Part shown: piece after piece, positions 8,230 to 17,636 of the stretch | How the letters are laid out: each line of letters starts with the position of its first letter | Numbering within the stretch: the first letter of the stretch is position 1 | Origin: Sphingomonas sp. | GTDB taxonomy: Bacteria; Pseudomonadota; Alphaproteobacteria; Sphingomonadales; Sphingomonadaceae | Length of the DNA: 64,000 nt | Direction: 5' to 3' | Assembly: GCF_024508665.1 (NCBI RefSeq) | Contig: NZ_JANINP010000006.1 | Location: 1,106,001-1,170,000, forward strand | Notes under the pieces: generated by a model | The model's input: the letters and a program-made list of their open reading frames with translations, nothing else | What the model was told of the DNA's origin: nothing | The model's database searches: none | Made by a program: the position numbers and the translations under genes

Positions 8230-11200
8230 ATGGCCTCACGGTCGCTGTGGTTTCGTCGGCAATTGTTGCGCGGTATCGCGCTGGGGGGGGCTGGCGGTGC
8301 TGGCGGCTCCCAATCCGGCCGTCGCCCAGACGACCTTCCGCATCCCGGCGCAGGCGCTCGATCTCGCGTTGCGTGATTTCGGCCTGCAGAGCGGCGTCAC
8401 CATCCTGGCCGACGCGGCGCTGACCCGCGGCAAGACGACGCAGGGGATCAACCATGCCGCGGCGCCCGAGGCGGCGCTCGACAAGATCCTCCGCGGCACC
8501 GGTCTGACCTATCGGCGCGAAGGCAAGGTCTTCGTGATCGTCGCGCTCAAAAGCGTGAGTGCGGTGGGAAACGGCCAGGCGGCTACGGCCGCCGCTCCCG
8601 TCAATGAGCAGGACTCGCCGCTTCCCGACATCATCGTCACCGCGCAGAAGAAGTCCGAATCGATCCAGAAGGTGCCCGTCGCGGTATCGGCCTTCACCAG
8701 CAAGTCGCTCGACGAGTACAAGATCGAGGGCGGTTCGGAATTGCTGCGCGCGGTGCCCAACGTCAATTTCTCCAAGAACAATTTCAGCGGCTATAATTTC
8801 TCGATCCGCGGCGTCGGCACCAAGGCGATCTCGGTGACCACCGACCCGGCGGTCGCGATCTCGTTCAACAACACGCCGCTGCTGCGCAACCGCCTGTTCG
8901 AGCAGGAATATTTCGACGTCGAACGGATCGAGGTGCTGCGCGGGCCGCAAGGTACGCTCTACGGTCGCAACGCGACCGGCGGCGTGGTCAACATGATCAC
9001 CAACAAGCCCAGCGATCGGTTCGAAGGGCGGCTGAAGGTAGAGGGCGGCAATTACGATACGCGGCGTGCCAGCGGCATGCTCAATATTCCGCTCGGCGAC
9101 ACCTTCGCACTGCGCGTGGCGGGCGCCTACACCAAGCGCTCAGGCTTCGACTACAATACGGTGACCGACGAGAAGGTGAATGGCCGCGACCTGTGGTCGA
9201 CCCGCGCGTCGGCGCGATGGAAGCCGTCGAGCAACTTTACCGCCGACCTGGTCTGGGAGCATTTCAGCGAGAAGGACAACCGCTCGCGCACCGGCAAGCA
9301 ATTGTGCCACAACGATCCCGGTCCCACCCAGGTCGGCGGCGTCGCGGTGGCTGACGCGTTTCAGCCATTGCTGAGTCAGGGCTGCGCGATGGGCTCGCTC
9401 TACGGGGCGGGCGCGTTCGGCGTGCCAAATGGCCGCTCGATTCCCTTCATCGCCGCCGCGGCTGGAGTGGTGTCGCTGGGCATGGACCCCAATACTTTCG
9501 CCGTCGTCCCGATCATCAATCCCAGCGCCGATCCCTATGCCGGCATTGTCCAGTCGACCAACCTCCGCCAGATCGCGACCCGGTTCGATCCGCAATTCCG
9601 CGCGACCAATGACGTCATTCAGCTCAATCTCGACTGGGACGTCGCCAAGAACCTCAAGGTATCGTCGCAATCGCTCTATACCGAGGATTACTATTTCTCG
9701 ACCCAGGACTATAATCGCTTCAACTCGAACCCGATCATCAACGATTCCAATATCGGGCTGGTCGACGTCTTCCTCAATCCGATCGGTGCTGGGCTAACGC
9801 CGGGCGGCATCTACAACGACCCGCAACTCGGGCCGTCGAACACGATCATCAGCGTGGACATGGTCAAGTCGCGGTCGAAACAATGGTCGCAGGAGCTCCG
9901 CCTGCAATCTTCCAACACCGGGCCGTTCAATTTCAGCATCGGCGCCAACTACCTGCACTTCAAGATCAACGAGGACTATTACGTCTTCGACAACCTGCTC
10001 TCGGCGATCGCGGAGGGTTTCTATGATGGGCTGACCGGGTTCGGCGGACCGGCCCAGCCGTGCCCGCTCAATTCGGACACGGGCTGCATGTATGTCGACC
10101 CCAATCCGCTGAACAAGATCAACGGGCAGGGGCACAATTATTTCCGCAGCGCCAACGTCTACAAGGTCGATTCCTACGCCGCGTTCGGTGAGCTTTATTG
10201 GCAGGCGGCGAAGAGGATCAAGGTCACCGCAGGGCTGCGCTACACCGACGACCGCAAGACGACCACGCCGATCCCCAGCCAGTTGCTGCTGGCGCCGGGT
10301 TTCCTCGGATCGGGCTTCGTCGGGTCGGGCTATCCGGCACAGCCCGACATCCACCAATCGTGGCAGAAATTCACCGGGCGGTTTGCCGTCGACTGGACGC
10401 CACGGCTGAGCTTCACCGACTCGACCCTGTTCTACGCATCCTATTCGCGTGGCTACAAGGCAGGCGGCACCAACCCGCCGGGGATCGGTGCCGACCCCCA
10501 GTACCTGCAGTTCTTCCCGCAGCCGACCACCTACAAGCCGGAATATATCAACGCGTTCGAGGTCGGGACCAAGAACACGCTGGCCGGCGGACGGCTGACG
10601 CTCAACGCCTCCGCCTTCTTCTACGATTACAAGGGGTATCAGATCTCCAAGATCGTCGATCGTACCGCGCTCAACGAGAATTTCGACGCCACGACCTGGG
10701 GTGCGGAATTCGAGGCGACCTGGCGGCCCGTCCGGAACCTGCTGATCAACGCCAATGTCGGTTATCTCGGCACGCGGCTCGCCAATGGCTCCAAGTCGAT
10801 CGACGTAATGGACCGGACACAAGGCGATCCGAACTGGACGGTCGTGCGGCCATGGGTGCAGCTGACGTCGAACTGTATCGCGCCGACAAGCATCGTCCAG
10901 TCGATCCTGGCCGACCCCAGCGCGTCGCCATTCTACCTGACCGCCTTGTGCGGCGGTAATTCGTTGACCGGCAGCTTCGCGCCGGGCTCGTTCCTCGCGA
11001 GCCTGTATGGCGCCTATGACCTCAACACCGCGCCCAATCACGGCCAGGGCATCGCCGCCAATATCGGCGGCAACGAACTGCCCAACGCGCCGCATTGGAC
11101 GGTCAATCTGGGCGCGCAATATACGTTCGAGTTCGGCGACTGGTCGCTGACGCCGCGCGCCGACTTCTACCGCCAGAGCGCGAGCTGGGCGCGCATCTAC

Positions 11201-11422
11201 AATAGGCCGATCGACCGGTTGAAGGCATGGGACAATACCAATCTGTCGCTGACGCTCGAACAGCGTCCGTGGAACCTGACCTTCCAGCTTTACGTCAAGA
11301 ACGTCTTCAACTCGGCGCCGATCACCGACGCCTTCATCAACAGTGACGATTCCGGGCTGACCACCAACGTTTTCACGCTCGACCCGCGGATTATCGGTTT
11401 CAGCATCGCCAAGCGCTTCTAA
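8230..11422 (+). CDS. TonB-dependent receptor with STN signalling domain; frame broken at a G8 tract in the signal peptide
   Basis: An outer-membrane receptor: STN domain (FRIPAQALDLALRDFGLQSG), plug (PDIIVTAQKKSESIQKVPVA...RGPQGTLYGRNATGG) and a 22-strand barrel ending IIGFSIAKRF, about 1,060 residues. A strong ribosome site (GGGAGAGGGGAGC) precedes ATG 8230, which opens a signal peptide (MASRSLWFRRQLLRGIALGG) but leaves the receptor frame at the eight G of 8283-8290. Removing one G joins it exactly to LAVLAAPNPAVAQ. Without this the first in-frame start is GTG 8297, which has no signal peptide. Either a sequencing error or a phase-variable tract. With the divergent sigma/FecR it forms a Fec-type transducer. 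Confidence 0.88.
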
Positions 11423-11448
11423 TCGACCTCCCCTCAGGTCGCCTCTCC

Positions 11449-11483
11449 GCCGCACGTCGAGCCATCGGCGTGCGGCTTTTTTT
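11449..11483 (+). terminator. Intrinsic terminator after the TBDR gene
   Basis: GCCGCACG, a 12-base loop, CGTGCGGC and seven T: a perfect 8-bp stem plus U-tract, 27 bases after the receptor stop codon. Confidence 0.85.
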
Positions 11484-11654
11484 GAGGGTACGAGGGGAGG
11501 CGGAGGGAGGACGGCAGAAAGGGCGAATTTATAGCCAAAGCGAACCAGATTTCGTGCCAGCGATCCCCCCGCCCGCCTGCGCGCCGCGTCAATCCTGTCG
11601 GGAAAGTAACGCCCCGAGAACGCGTACCAAAAACTCAAACGCGAGAGGATGAAC

Positions 11655-12116
11655 ATGAAGAAAATTGGAGCACTTTTCGCTGCGGTCGCATGCATGGCGA
11701 TGTCCGGTCCGGCCTTCGCTTCCTCGTTCACGCCGACGGGCACGTTCAGCGCGACCGGCTCAACCAGCATGTCGGCGCCCGGCTTCCCGACCCTGGCCTG
11801 CACCGCCAATTTCACGGGAACGGTCAATGCCGACGGGACCGCGACCATCACCGGCGCCACCTTCACTGGCGGCCTGCTCAATGCGTGCGGGCTGGTCAAA
11901 TTGGCGACGCCGTTCAAGATCGTCGCCAACTCGACCACTTCGGTGACGATCCAGAACCTGCAGGTGACCGCGCCGGTTTCCTGCGGCCCGCAGAATGTCT
12001 CGGCGAGCTGGACCAATGGCAGCCCGTCGCATTTCGACATCCCGACCGCGACGGTCAATCCGGGCAGCTGCACGATCACCGCGCACCTGACCGTGTCGGG
12101 CGTCACGATCATCTGA
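11655..12116 (+). CDS. Small secreted protein resembling PraB (alkane-oxidation activator family)
   Basis: A 153-residue protein with a clear signal peptide (MKKIGALFAAVACMAMSG, cleavage after AFA) and a Thr/Ser/Gly-rich mature part with four or more Cys that looks all-beta. The pattern FTPTGTFSATGSTSMSAPG and FTGTVNADGTATITGA recalls PraB-like secreted proteins of pseudomonads, known for effects on alkane growth and biofilms; the match is from memory of the pattern. ATG 11655 has GAGAGG at ideal spacing; ATG 11649 is an alternative. It sits alone between the two TBDR genes. Confidence 0.7.
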   Translation: MKKIGALFAAVACMAMSGPAFASSFTPTGTFSATGSTSMSAPGFPTLACTANFTGTVNADGTATITGATFTGGLLNACGLVKLATPFKIVANSTTSVTIQNLQVTAPVSCGPQNVSASWTNGSPSHFDIPTATVNPGSCTITAHLTVSGVTII

Positions 12117-12178
12117 TCGCATCCTGCGATCCCGATGAGGCAATGAGAAAGCCGATCTAGGCTCCCACCCCAACTGGT

Positions 12179-12201
12179 CCCGGCGCCCTCCCGGCGCCGG
12201 G
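12179..12201 (+). terminator. Candidate terminator hairpin after the PraB-like gene
   Basis: CCCGGCGCC-CTCCC-GGCGCCGGG is a perfect 9-bp stem with a 5-base loop, but no T-run follows, so it may slow RNA polymerase or protect the 3' end rather than terminate by itself. Confidence 0.4.
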
Positions 12202-12292
12202 GCCGATTTGCCTTCGGTTTCCCGCGTCTTGGTTTCCTCCACGCCTCCAACCCGATATGCGCCCAGTTGATGGGCAAGGGATGGCGGCGAAC

Positions 12293-14833
12293 ATGAACCG
12301 GCGACCGGGTCCAAAGCAGAACGGCGTTCGCGCGCTGTACCTGATCTCCCTTTCCGCCCTCCCCGCTGCGCCGGGTTTCGCGCAAACGCAGCCTGCCGCC
12401 CCTCGTACGGCGATGCCCGACGCCTATCGTGATGACATCGTCATCACGGCGCGGCGCGATGCGGCCGACGATCCCGAGACTGAGCTCAGCGAGCAGGATA
12501 TCGCGCGCTACGGCGCCAATACGATCGCCGACCTGCTGCACAATATCGGCCCGCTGATCGACGGTACGGGCACGCCGCCGATCGTCCTTGTCAACGGCAA
12601 GCGGATCGGTGGCGCGTCGGGGATAACCGGTTTTCCGCCGGAGGCGCTCGCCCGGCTGGCGATCCTGCCGCCCGATGCCGCGGCCAAATATGGCTATCCG
12701 GCGGACCAGCGCGTCGTGAACCTGGTCCTCAAGAACAAGTTCGCGAGCCTCGAAGGCGAAGTGGGGGCGACCTACGCCACCGCGGGTGGCCGCGACAGCG
12801 AGCGTGAATCGGCGAGCCGCGTGGTGATCGACGGCGCCACCTATTGGAACGCGCAAGTCCAGACCACGCGTGACAGCATGCTGTTCCGCAGCGCGCGGCC
12901 GCGGGCCGTGCCGCCCGACCCCGTCTACCTCGCCGGCTCGGTATCGGGCCCTGGCGGCCAGCCGATCGATCCGGCGCTCGACGCGATCGCGGGGCGCGCA
13001 ATCCTCATCGCCGCTCCCCCGGCAGTCGCGTCGAGCCGACCGCCGACGCTCGCCGACTTCGCCGCTGCCGGCCCCCCTCGCACGACCGATCCCGATTCCG
13101 CTTATGCCCTGCTCCCCGGCGGGCGTTCGCTGGGCGTCAATCTTGGCGTAACGCATCCGCTCGGTAGCTTCACCGGATCATTGAACGTCAATGTGAGCAC
13201 GGTCAGCAGCATCCAGCGACTGGGCTATCCCGATGCGTCGCTCACGTTGCCGGCGGGCAATCCGTGGTCGCCGTTCGGTGAGGCGGTGGTGGTCACGCCC
13301 GATCTGCGTGCGATCGGCCCGCTAGAAACGAGGCAGGATACCAAGACGCTGGCGGTGTCGGCGAGTCTCACCGGGGCGATCGGCCAATGGAACGCCAACC
13401 TGCTCGCCAATGTCGCGCAGAGCTGGTCGACGAGCCGGTTCGATCGCGGGCTCGATCTCCAGAACATCCAGCAGCGGCTCAACGCGTTCGACCCGACGCT
13501 CAATCCCTATGCGCCCCTGTCACGGGGATTGCTCCAGGTCGACCGCAGCCGGTCGCGGTTCGCCTCGGCCGATGCCAAGCTCGTCCTCGACCGTGCCGTG
13601 GCGAAGCTGCCCGCGGGAGCGCTCACCGTCAACCTGTCGGCGGGCATCAGCCGGATGACCGTGTCGAGCACCAGCGAAAGCGATCAGACCGCGCCCGTCG
13701 CGCCTGTTGCGCCTGGCGACCTTCGACGCACCCAGATCGACTTGCGCGCCTCACTCGCCGCGCCGCTGACCAAGCGCGGGGACAGCGCGCTGGGCGATCT
13801 TTCCGCCAATGCCGCGATCGGCGCCACGAAGGTGACCGGCAGCGCGACCCAGCGCCAGGTGGATGCCGGCCTGACCTGGTCTCCCGCGGCGCCCGTGCAG
13901 CTCTATGCCGGTTATTCTTCCGCCCAGATCGTGCCCGACATCGCGCAGCTCAACGGGCCGCGGATCGAGACGGTCATCCAAATCTACGATCCGATCCGTC
14001 AGGAAGTCGCGCAGCCGGTCTGGATCACGGGCGGCAATCCCGATCTGCGCCGCGGCACCCGGTCCAGCCTGACGCTCAAGGCGATGTGGCGGCCATTGGG
14101 CCGTTCATTGACCCTCGACCTCGGCTATCAGCGGCAAGTCTCGAGCGGCGGGATCGCGGCATTCCCGCAACTGACCCCGGCGGTCGAGGCAGCGTTTTCC
14201 GGCCGCATCGTGCGCGACGCGGCGGGACGGCTGATCGCGATCGACGCCCGGTTGATCAACATCGCGCGCGACGCCAGCGCGCAGCTGACGACCGGCTTCA
14301 CCTGGCTGTGGTCGCCCGTCGCCAGGCAGTCGGCGACAAAGCCAAGCTCGCCTGCGGCGTGGCAGATCTCGCTGACGGTCAACCACAGCTGGCAACTCGA
14401 AAGCCTGCTCACTACCGATCCCCGGCTGCCTCCGCTCGACCGGTTGGGCGGGGCGGGCGGCCAGCCGCGGCATCTGGTTTCGATGCAATTGATGGCTGGC
14501 CGGTCCGGGCTCGGAGCGATCCTCAACGGCCAGTGGCAAAGCACCGCGCGGGTCGACAATCCTGCCATCGCCGACGGCGCGGGGGACCTGCGCTTTTCGG
14601 CTTTCGGCCAATTCACGCTGAGTTTCTTCGTGGAGCCGGCCAACCTGCTGAACCCCGGAAGTACCACGAAGAGTTGGGCATCGAACCTGCGACTGTCGCT
14701 CGACGTCCAGAATGTGTTCGATTCGTTCCAGCGCGTTACCCTGGCCGATGGCCGGACCGCGCCGGGTTATGATCGCTATGCGCTCAATCCGCTCGGGCGG
14801 ACGGTGCAGCTAACAGTGCGCAAACGGTTCTAG
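12293..14833 (+). CDS. Atypical TonB-dependent receptor (short-plug sphingomonad type), copy 1
   Basis: About 846 residues from ATG 12293; in-frame ATGs at 12257 and 12281 are possible, but 12293 gives the cleanest signal peptide, ending near GFAQ. The plug is recognisable (DIVITARRDA, ANTIADLLHNIGPLIDG, PPIVLVNGKR, DQRVVNLVLKNKF) and the barrel ends in a typical aromatic C-terminus (VQLTVRKRF) after a LNPLGR motif. It replaces the usual RGPQGTLYG/GGVVN signature by ILPPDAAAKYGYP and RVVNLVLK. There is no STN domain. A paralogue with the same features lies at 54183. The ligand is unknown. Confidence 0.82.
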   Translation: MNRRPGPKQNGVRALYLISLSALPAAPGFAQTQPAAPRTAMPDAYRDDIVITARRDAADDPETELSEQDIARYGANTIADLLHNIGPLIDGTGTPPIVLVNGKRIGGASGITGFPPEALARLAILPPDAAAKYGYPADQRVVNLVLKNKFASLEGEVGATYATAGGRDSERESASRVVIDGATYWNAQVQTTRDSMLFRSARPRAVPPDPVYLAGSVSGPGGQPIDPALDAIAGRAILIAAPPAVASSRPPTLADFAAAGPPRTTDPDSAYALLPGGRSLGVNLGVTHPLGSFTGSLNVNVSTVSSIQRLGYPDASLTLPAGNPWSPFGEAVVVTPDLRAIGPLETRQDTKTLAVSASLTGAIGQWNANLLANVAQSWSTSRFDRGLDLQNIQQRLNAFDPTLNPYAPLSRGLLQVDRSRSRFASADAKLVLDRAVAKLPAGALTVNLSAGISRMTVSSTSESDQTAPVAPVAPGDLRRTQIDLRASLAAPLTKRGDSALGDLSANAAIGATKVTGSATQRQVDAGLTWSPAAPVQLYAGYSSAQIVPDIAQLNGPRIETVIQIYDPIRQEVAQPVWITGGNPDLRRGTRSSLTLKAMWRPLGRSLTLDLGYQRQVSSGGIAAFPQLTPAVEAAFSGRIVRDAAGRLIAIDARLINIARDASAQLTTGFTWLWSPVARQSATKPSSPAAWQISLTVNHSWQLESLLTTDPRLPPLDRLGGAGGQPRHLVSMQLMAGRSGLGAILNGQWQSTARVDNPAIADGAGDLRFSAFGQFTLSFFVEPANLLNPGSTTKSWASNLRLSLDVQNVFDSFQRVTLADGRTAPGYDRYALNPLGRTVQLTVRKRF

Positions 14834-14857
14834 GCGCCGTCTTCAGCTTCGGGGGCG

Positions 14858-15103
14858 TCAATCGATCAGCGCGTCGGCCGGTCGGTTCTGGGCGCGGGCG
14901 CGTTCGACCCGCTCCTGGCGCTCGGCCATGGCTTCCCATGCCGCTGCGGCGCGCAGGCAGCGATCACGGACATTGTCCAATGTCGCCGCGTCGGCATCCG
15001 CTTGCGCGGCGGCCGCATTTTCTCGAAAAGTATTTTGCGCCAAGGCGGTTCTCCGGCTTGGGGAAAGCGGCGGCGCTGGATCGCGCCGCCGTATCGATTT
15101 CAC
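14858..15103 (-). CDS. Small conserved-looking hypothetical protein
   Basis: An 81-residue Ala/Arg-rich, probably helical protein (NVRDRCLRAAAAWEAMAERQERVERARAQ) with no domain I recognise. It begins at GTG 15103, one base after the cold-shock gene stop codon, so it is probably co-transcribed with it. A downstream start is possible because the first 20 residues are low-complexity. It lacks a signal peptide and membrane segments. Confidence 0.55.
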   Translation of the reverse strand: MKSIRRRDPAPPLSPSRRTALAQNTFRENAAAAQADADAATLDNVRDRCLRAAAAWEAMAERQERVERARAQNRPADALID

Positions 15104-15104
15104 T

Positions 15105-15317
15105 TCAGGCGACGTTCTGCAGGTTGCAGGCCGCCATCTTGCCGTTCCTCGACGCTTCCAGCTCGTAGGATACGCGCTGGTTCTGCTCCAGCGTCGCCAT
15201 GCCGGCGCGCTCGACCGCGCTGATATGGACGAACGAATCCTCGCCGCCGGCGTCTGGCGAGATGAAGCCGAACCCCTTGGCGGCGTTGAAAAACTTGACG
15301 GTGCCAGTGATGGCCAT
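15105..15317 (-). CDS. cspA: Cold-shock protein (CspA family)
   Basis: A 70-residue single OB-fold nucleic-acid chaperone with RNP1 (KGFGFISP) and RNP2-like (SFVHISAV) motifs. The start at ATG 15317 follows GGAAATATT and matches the family (MAITGTVKFFNAAKGFGF). It binds single-stranded RNA/DNA in the cytoplasm. The upstream 160 bases are gene-free and may form the long 5' leader usual for csp mRNAs. Confidence 0.95.
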   Translation of the reverse strand: MAITGTVKFFNAAKGFGFISPDAGGEDSFVHISAVERAGMATLEQNQRVSYELEASRNGKMAACNLQNVA

Positions 15318-15629
15318 GAATATTTCCTTCGATTTCCGTCTTCTGGATGAAGACCTACCGCTTAAGGGGCAGGGAAAGAAGGAATGGGTGCCGCAGCGCC
15401 GAAAACCGTCGATATGCGACTCTAGCCGGGTTGATGTAGCGGGTCCTGCCCGAATTTGAAAGGGCGGCTCCAGAATCGCACTCAAATGTTGTCTTTTTGT
15501 CCAGCCGCGTGGGTTTTTAAAACGGATAATTTTGCGTGGGCGCGGCTTTTCGTTTCGGAAATAAGAAGAGGGCCGCGGTGTCTTCGACGCCGCGGCCCTC
15601 GTCCCCCTTTTAACCTTTGAACCTCCGAT
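15318..15629. other. Gap of 312 bases between cspA and ctrA
   Basis: Contains the cspA promoter and leader (15318-15480) and the ctrA terminator (15560-15600). No gene is supported. Confidence 0.6.
15560..15600 (-). terminator. Intrinsic terminator of ctrA
   Basis: On the minus strand GAGGGCCGCGG, an 11-base loop, CCGCGGCCCTC and a T-rich tail (TTCTTATTT): a perfect 11-bp stem 30 bases after the ctrA stop. Confidence 0.88.
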
Positions 15630-16331
15630 TCAGGCGACCTGCGCCGCCTCGACCTCGTCGGCCTCGCGCAGCACATAGCCGCGGCCCCATACGGTCTCGA
15701 TGTAATTCTCGCCGTCGGTCGCCAGGCTGAGCTTCTTGCGCAGCTTGCAGATAAAGACGTCGATGATCTTGAGTTCGGGCTCGTCCATGCCGCCATAAAG
15801 GTGGTTGAGGAACATTTCCTTGGTCAGCGTCGTGCCCTTGCGGAGCGAGAGCAGCTCCAGCATCGCATATTCCTTGCCGGTCAGGTGGACGCGGGCGCCG
15901 TCGACCTCGACGGTCTTGGCATCCAGGTTCACCGCCAGCTTGCCGGTCTTGATAACCGACTGCGAATGACCCTTCGAGCGGCGGACGACGGCATGAATGC
16001 GCGCGGTCAGCTCTTCGCGGTGGAACGGCTTGGTGACATAATCGTCGGCGCCGAAACCGAACGAGCGCACCTTCGAGTCCATCTCGCTGATGCCCGACAG
16101 GATGAGCACCGGGGTCTGGACCCGCGCGGTGCGAAGCTTCTTCAGCACGTCATAGCCGTGCATGTCGGGCAGGTTCAAGTCGAGCAGGATGATATCGTAA
16201 TCATAGAGCTTGCCGAGGTCCAAGCCCTCCTCGCCAAGGTCGGTCGTATAGACGTTGAAGCCCTCGGTCGTCAGCATGAGCTCGATGGCCTTGGCCGTGG
16301 TCGGCTCGTCCTCGATCAGCAACACGCGCAT
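15630..16331 (-). CDS. ctrA: Cell-cycle response regulator CtrA
   Basis: A 233-residue OmpR-type regulator. The receiver begins [10 protein letters not shown] with phospho-acceptor Asp51 in [11 protein letters not shown] and the conserved Lys in DDYVTKPF; the C-terminal winged helix carries [12 protein letters not shown] and [24 protein letters not shown], diagnostic for CtrA. It is the alphaproteobacterial master regulator, acting on TTAA-N7-TTAA boxes; in sphingomonads it mainly governs motility and related functions. ATG 16331 is the family start; the frame stays open further upstream. The C-terminal Ala-rich end (AAQVA) may serve as a proteolysis signal (inference). Confidence 0.97.
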   Translation of the reverse strand: MRVLLIEDEPTTAKAIELMLTTEGFNVYTTDLGEEGLDLGKLYDYDIILLDLNLPDMHGYDVLKKLRTARVQTPVLILSGISEMDSKVRSFGFGADDYVTKPFHREELTARIHAVVRRSKGHSQSVIKTGKLAVNLDAKTVEVDGARVHLTGKEYAMLELLSLRKGTTLTKEMFLNHLYGGMDEPELKIIDVFICKLRKKLSLATDGENYIETVWGRGYVLREADEVEAAQVA

Positions 16332-16423
16332 CAGCGAAATCCCCTGTCCCTCGCGGCAAGCTGCCCCCGTTGGCCGCCCACACTCGACATATTCCATTAA
16401 CCTAAGCACATCTGAAGGACAAA

Positions 16424-16442
16424 GGTTAATTCTTCGCTAACC
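16424..16442. promoter_or_regulatory. Probable CtrA box (autoregulation) upstream of ctrA
   Basis: GGTTAA-TTCTTCG-CTAACC contains TTAA-N7-CTAA, one base from the CtrA consensus TTAA-N7-TTAA, about 95 bases before the ctrA start. Another TTAACC half lies at 16397-16402. Confidence 0.6.
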
Positions 16443-16489
16443 GGCCTGACTCCGCGAGTCGCGGCATGTCAATGTGATTCGCGAGCAGG

Positions 16490-17404
16490 TTAATGTCGCG
16501 TTTGCGACGCGCATAATTCCCTAAACCGGGCAGCCAGGAATTCAATCAGGAGTTCTACGCGAGCGGGCCGTAACGCACTCGGCGGCGTGACGAGATGAAG
16601 CGCGACCGACGGACCTTTCCAATCGGTGAGAATTGCTTCGAGCCGCCCCGCTGCAATTTCCTCGTCGACGATGAAATCGGGCAGGCGGGCGATCCCCAGC
16701 CCGGCATGGAGCAGCGGTAGATTGGCATCGCCATTGTCGCTGGTGAAGCGCCCGTTCGGCCGTACCGCGACTTCCTCGCCCGCCGGCCCGCGGAAAGTCC
16801 AGGTCGTGCTGGCGATATTGGCATAAGCGAAGATGTCGTGCTCGCCGAGTTCGAGCGGATGCTTGGGCCGTCCGCGCCGGTCGAGATAGAGCGGGGAGGC
16901 GACGATGCGCGTCTCGACCGGCGCGAGCCGCCGCGCGCGCAAAGAACTGTCGGGCAGATCGGCGATGCGCAGCGCGATGTCGAACCCCTCGGCGACGATA
17001 TCGACCTTCGCGTCCGACAGCCTGAGGTCGATATGTACTCCGGGATGCTCGACCATGAAATCGGCGATGACGGGCGCGACATGGCGAATCCCGAATGTCA
17101 ACGGTGCGGCGATGCGGATCAGCCCGGCCGGCGCCGTGGCGGCATCGTGCGCGCTCTCCTCGGCGGCTTGCCCCTCGGCCAGAATGCGCTGGGCATGCTC
17201 GCTGAGGCTTTCGCCGCTTTGCGTAAGGGTCAGCCGGCGCGACGTGCGGTGGAATAGCGACGTGCCGAGCGCTTGTTCGAGCCGGGTGATCGCCTTGGAG
17301 ATGGTCGCCTTGGATACGCCCAACGCGTCGGCAGCGCCGCTGAACGAGCGGTGTTCCGCAACCGTGGCGAAGATCGCCCAGGCCTCGAAATCGGGTAGCT
17401 TCAT
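16490..17404 (-). CDS. LysR-family transcriptional regulator
   Basis: A 304-residue LysR regulator with winged HTH in residues 1-65 (SFSGAADALGVSKATISKAITRLEQALG) and a periplasmic-binding-like effector domain. The start is ATG 17404 (MKLPDFEAWAIF); the longer frame runs through the palindromic repeat. It is divergent from pirin and wrbA across a perfect 26-bp palindrome, so it most likely controls both and itself. The quinone/flavodoxin neighbours suggest an oxidative or electrophile signal (inference). Confidence 0.9.
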   Translation of the reverse strand: MKLPDFEAWAIFATVAEHRSFSGAADALGVSKATISKAITRLEQALGTSLFHRTSRRLTLTQSGESLSEHAQRILAEGQAAEESAHDAATAPAGLIRIAAPLTFGIRHVAPVIADFMVEHPGVHIDLRLSDAKVDIVAEGFDIALRIADLPDSSLRARRLAPVETRIVASPLYLDRRGRPKHPLELGEHDIFAYANIASTTWTFRGPAGEEVAVRPNGRFTSDNGDANLPLLHAGLGIARLPDFIVDEEIAAGRLEAILTDWKGPSVALHLVTPPSALRPARVELLIEFLAARFRELCASQTRH

Positions 17405-17406
17405 AA

Positions 17407-17546
17407 GTCCTCCCCCGCGTGCGGGGAGGGGGACCGCGGGGCGGAGCCGCGCGGTGGAGGGGGCGGGCCTCGAGGGACTCGCTTGGGGCACGCCCCCTCC
17501 AACGAGCCGCTGACGCGTCTCGGTCCCCCTCCCCATGAAAGGGGAG
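17407..17546. repeat. Intergenic nested inverted-repeat element
   Basis: A long imperfect palindrome: GGGGAGGGGGACCG near its left end pairs perfectly with CGGTCCCCCTCCCC near its right end, and GGAGGGGGCG pairs with CGCCCCCTCC inside. This form (hairpins of runs of C/G with TCCTCCCC ends) recurs at 33843-33955 and in shortened form at 18370-18430, so it is a dispersed REP-like family of this genome. Confidence 0.7.
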
Positions 17547-17558
17547 GAACTTAGTTTA

Positions 17559-17584
17559 GGAAACGATTGGTTTCAATCGTTTCC
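17559..17584. promoter_or_regulatory. Perfect palindrome, probable LysR operator
   Basis: GGAAACGATT-GGTTTC-AATCGTTTCC: 10-bp arms with a 6-bp spacer, placed between the divergent LysR and pirin genes, 53 bases before the pirin start. An internal T-N-A LysR-like core is compatible. Confidence 0.7.
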
Positions 17585-17636
17585 ATTTACGCGATGCCGA
17601 TCATGCCTATCTTGGCGGCAACGAATGGAGGTTTTC

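Noticed and set aside
9794..13156. Minus-strand ORF of 1120 codons
   Set aside because: It runs antisense through the STN receptor, the PraB-like gene and the second receptor, all of which have family motifs; it is a shadow frame of GC-rich codon use with Arg/Gly/Asp-rich content and no domain.
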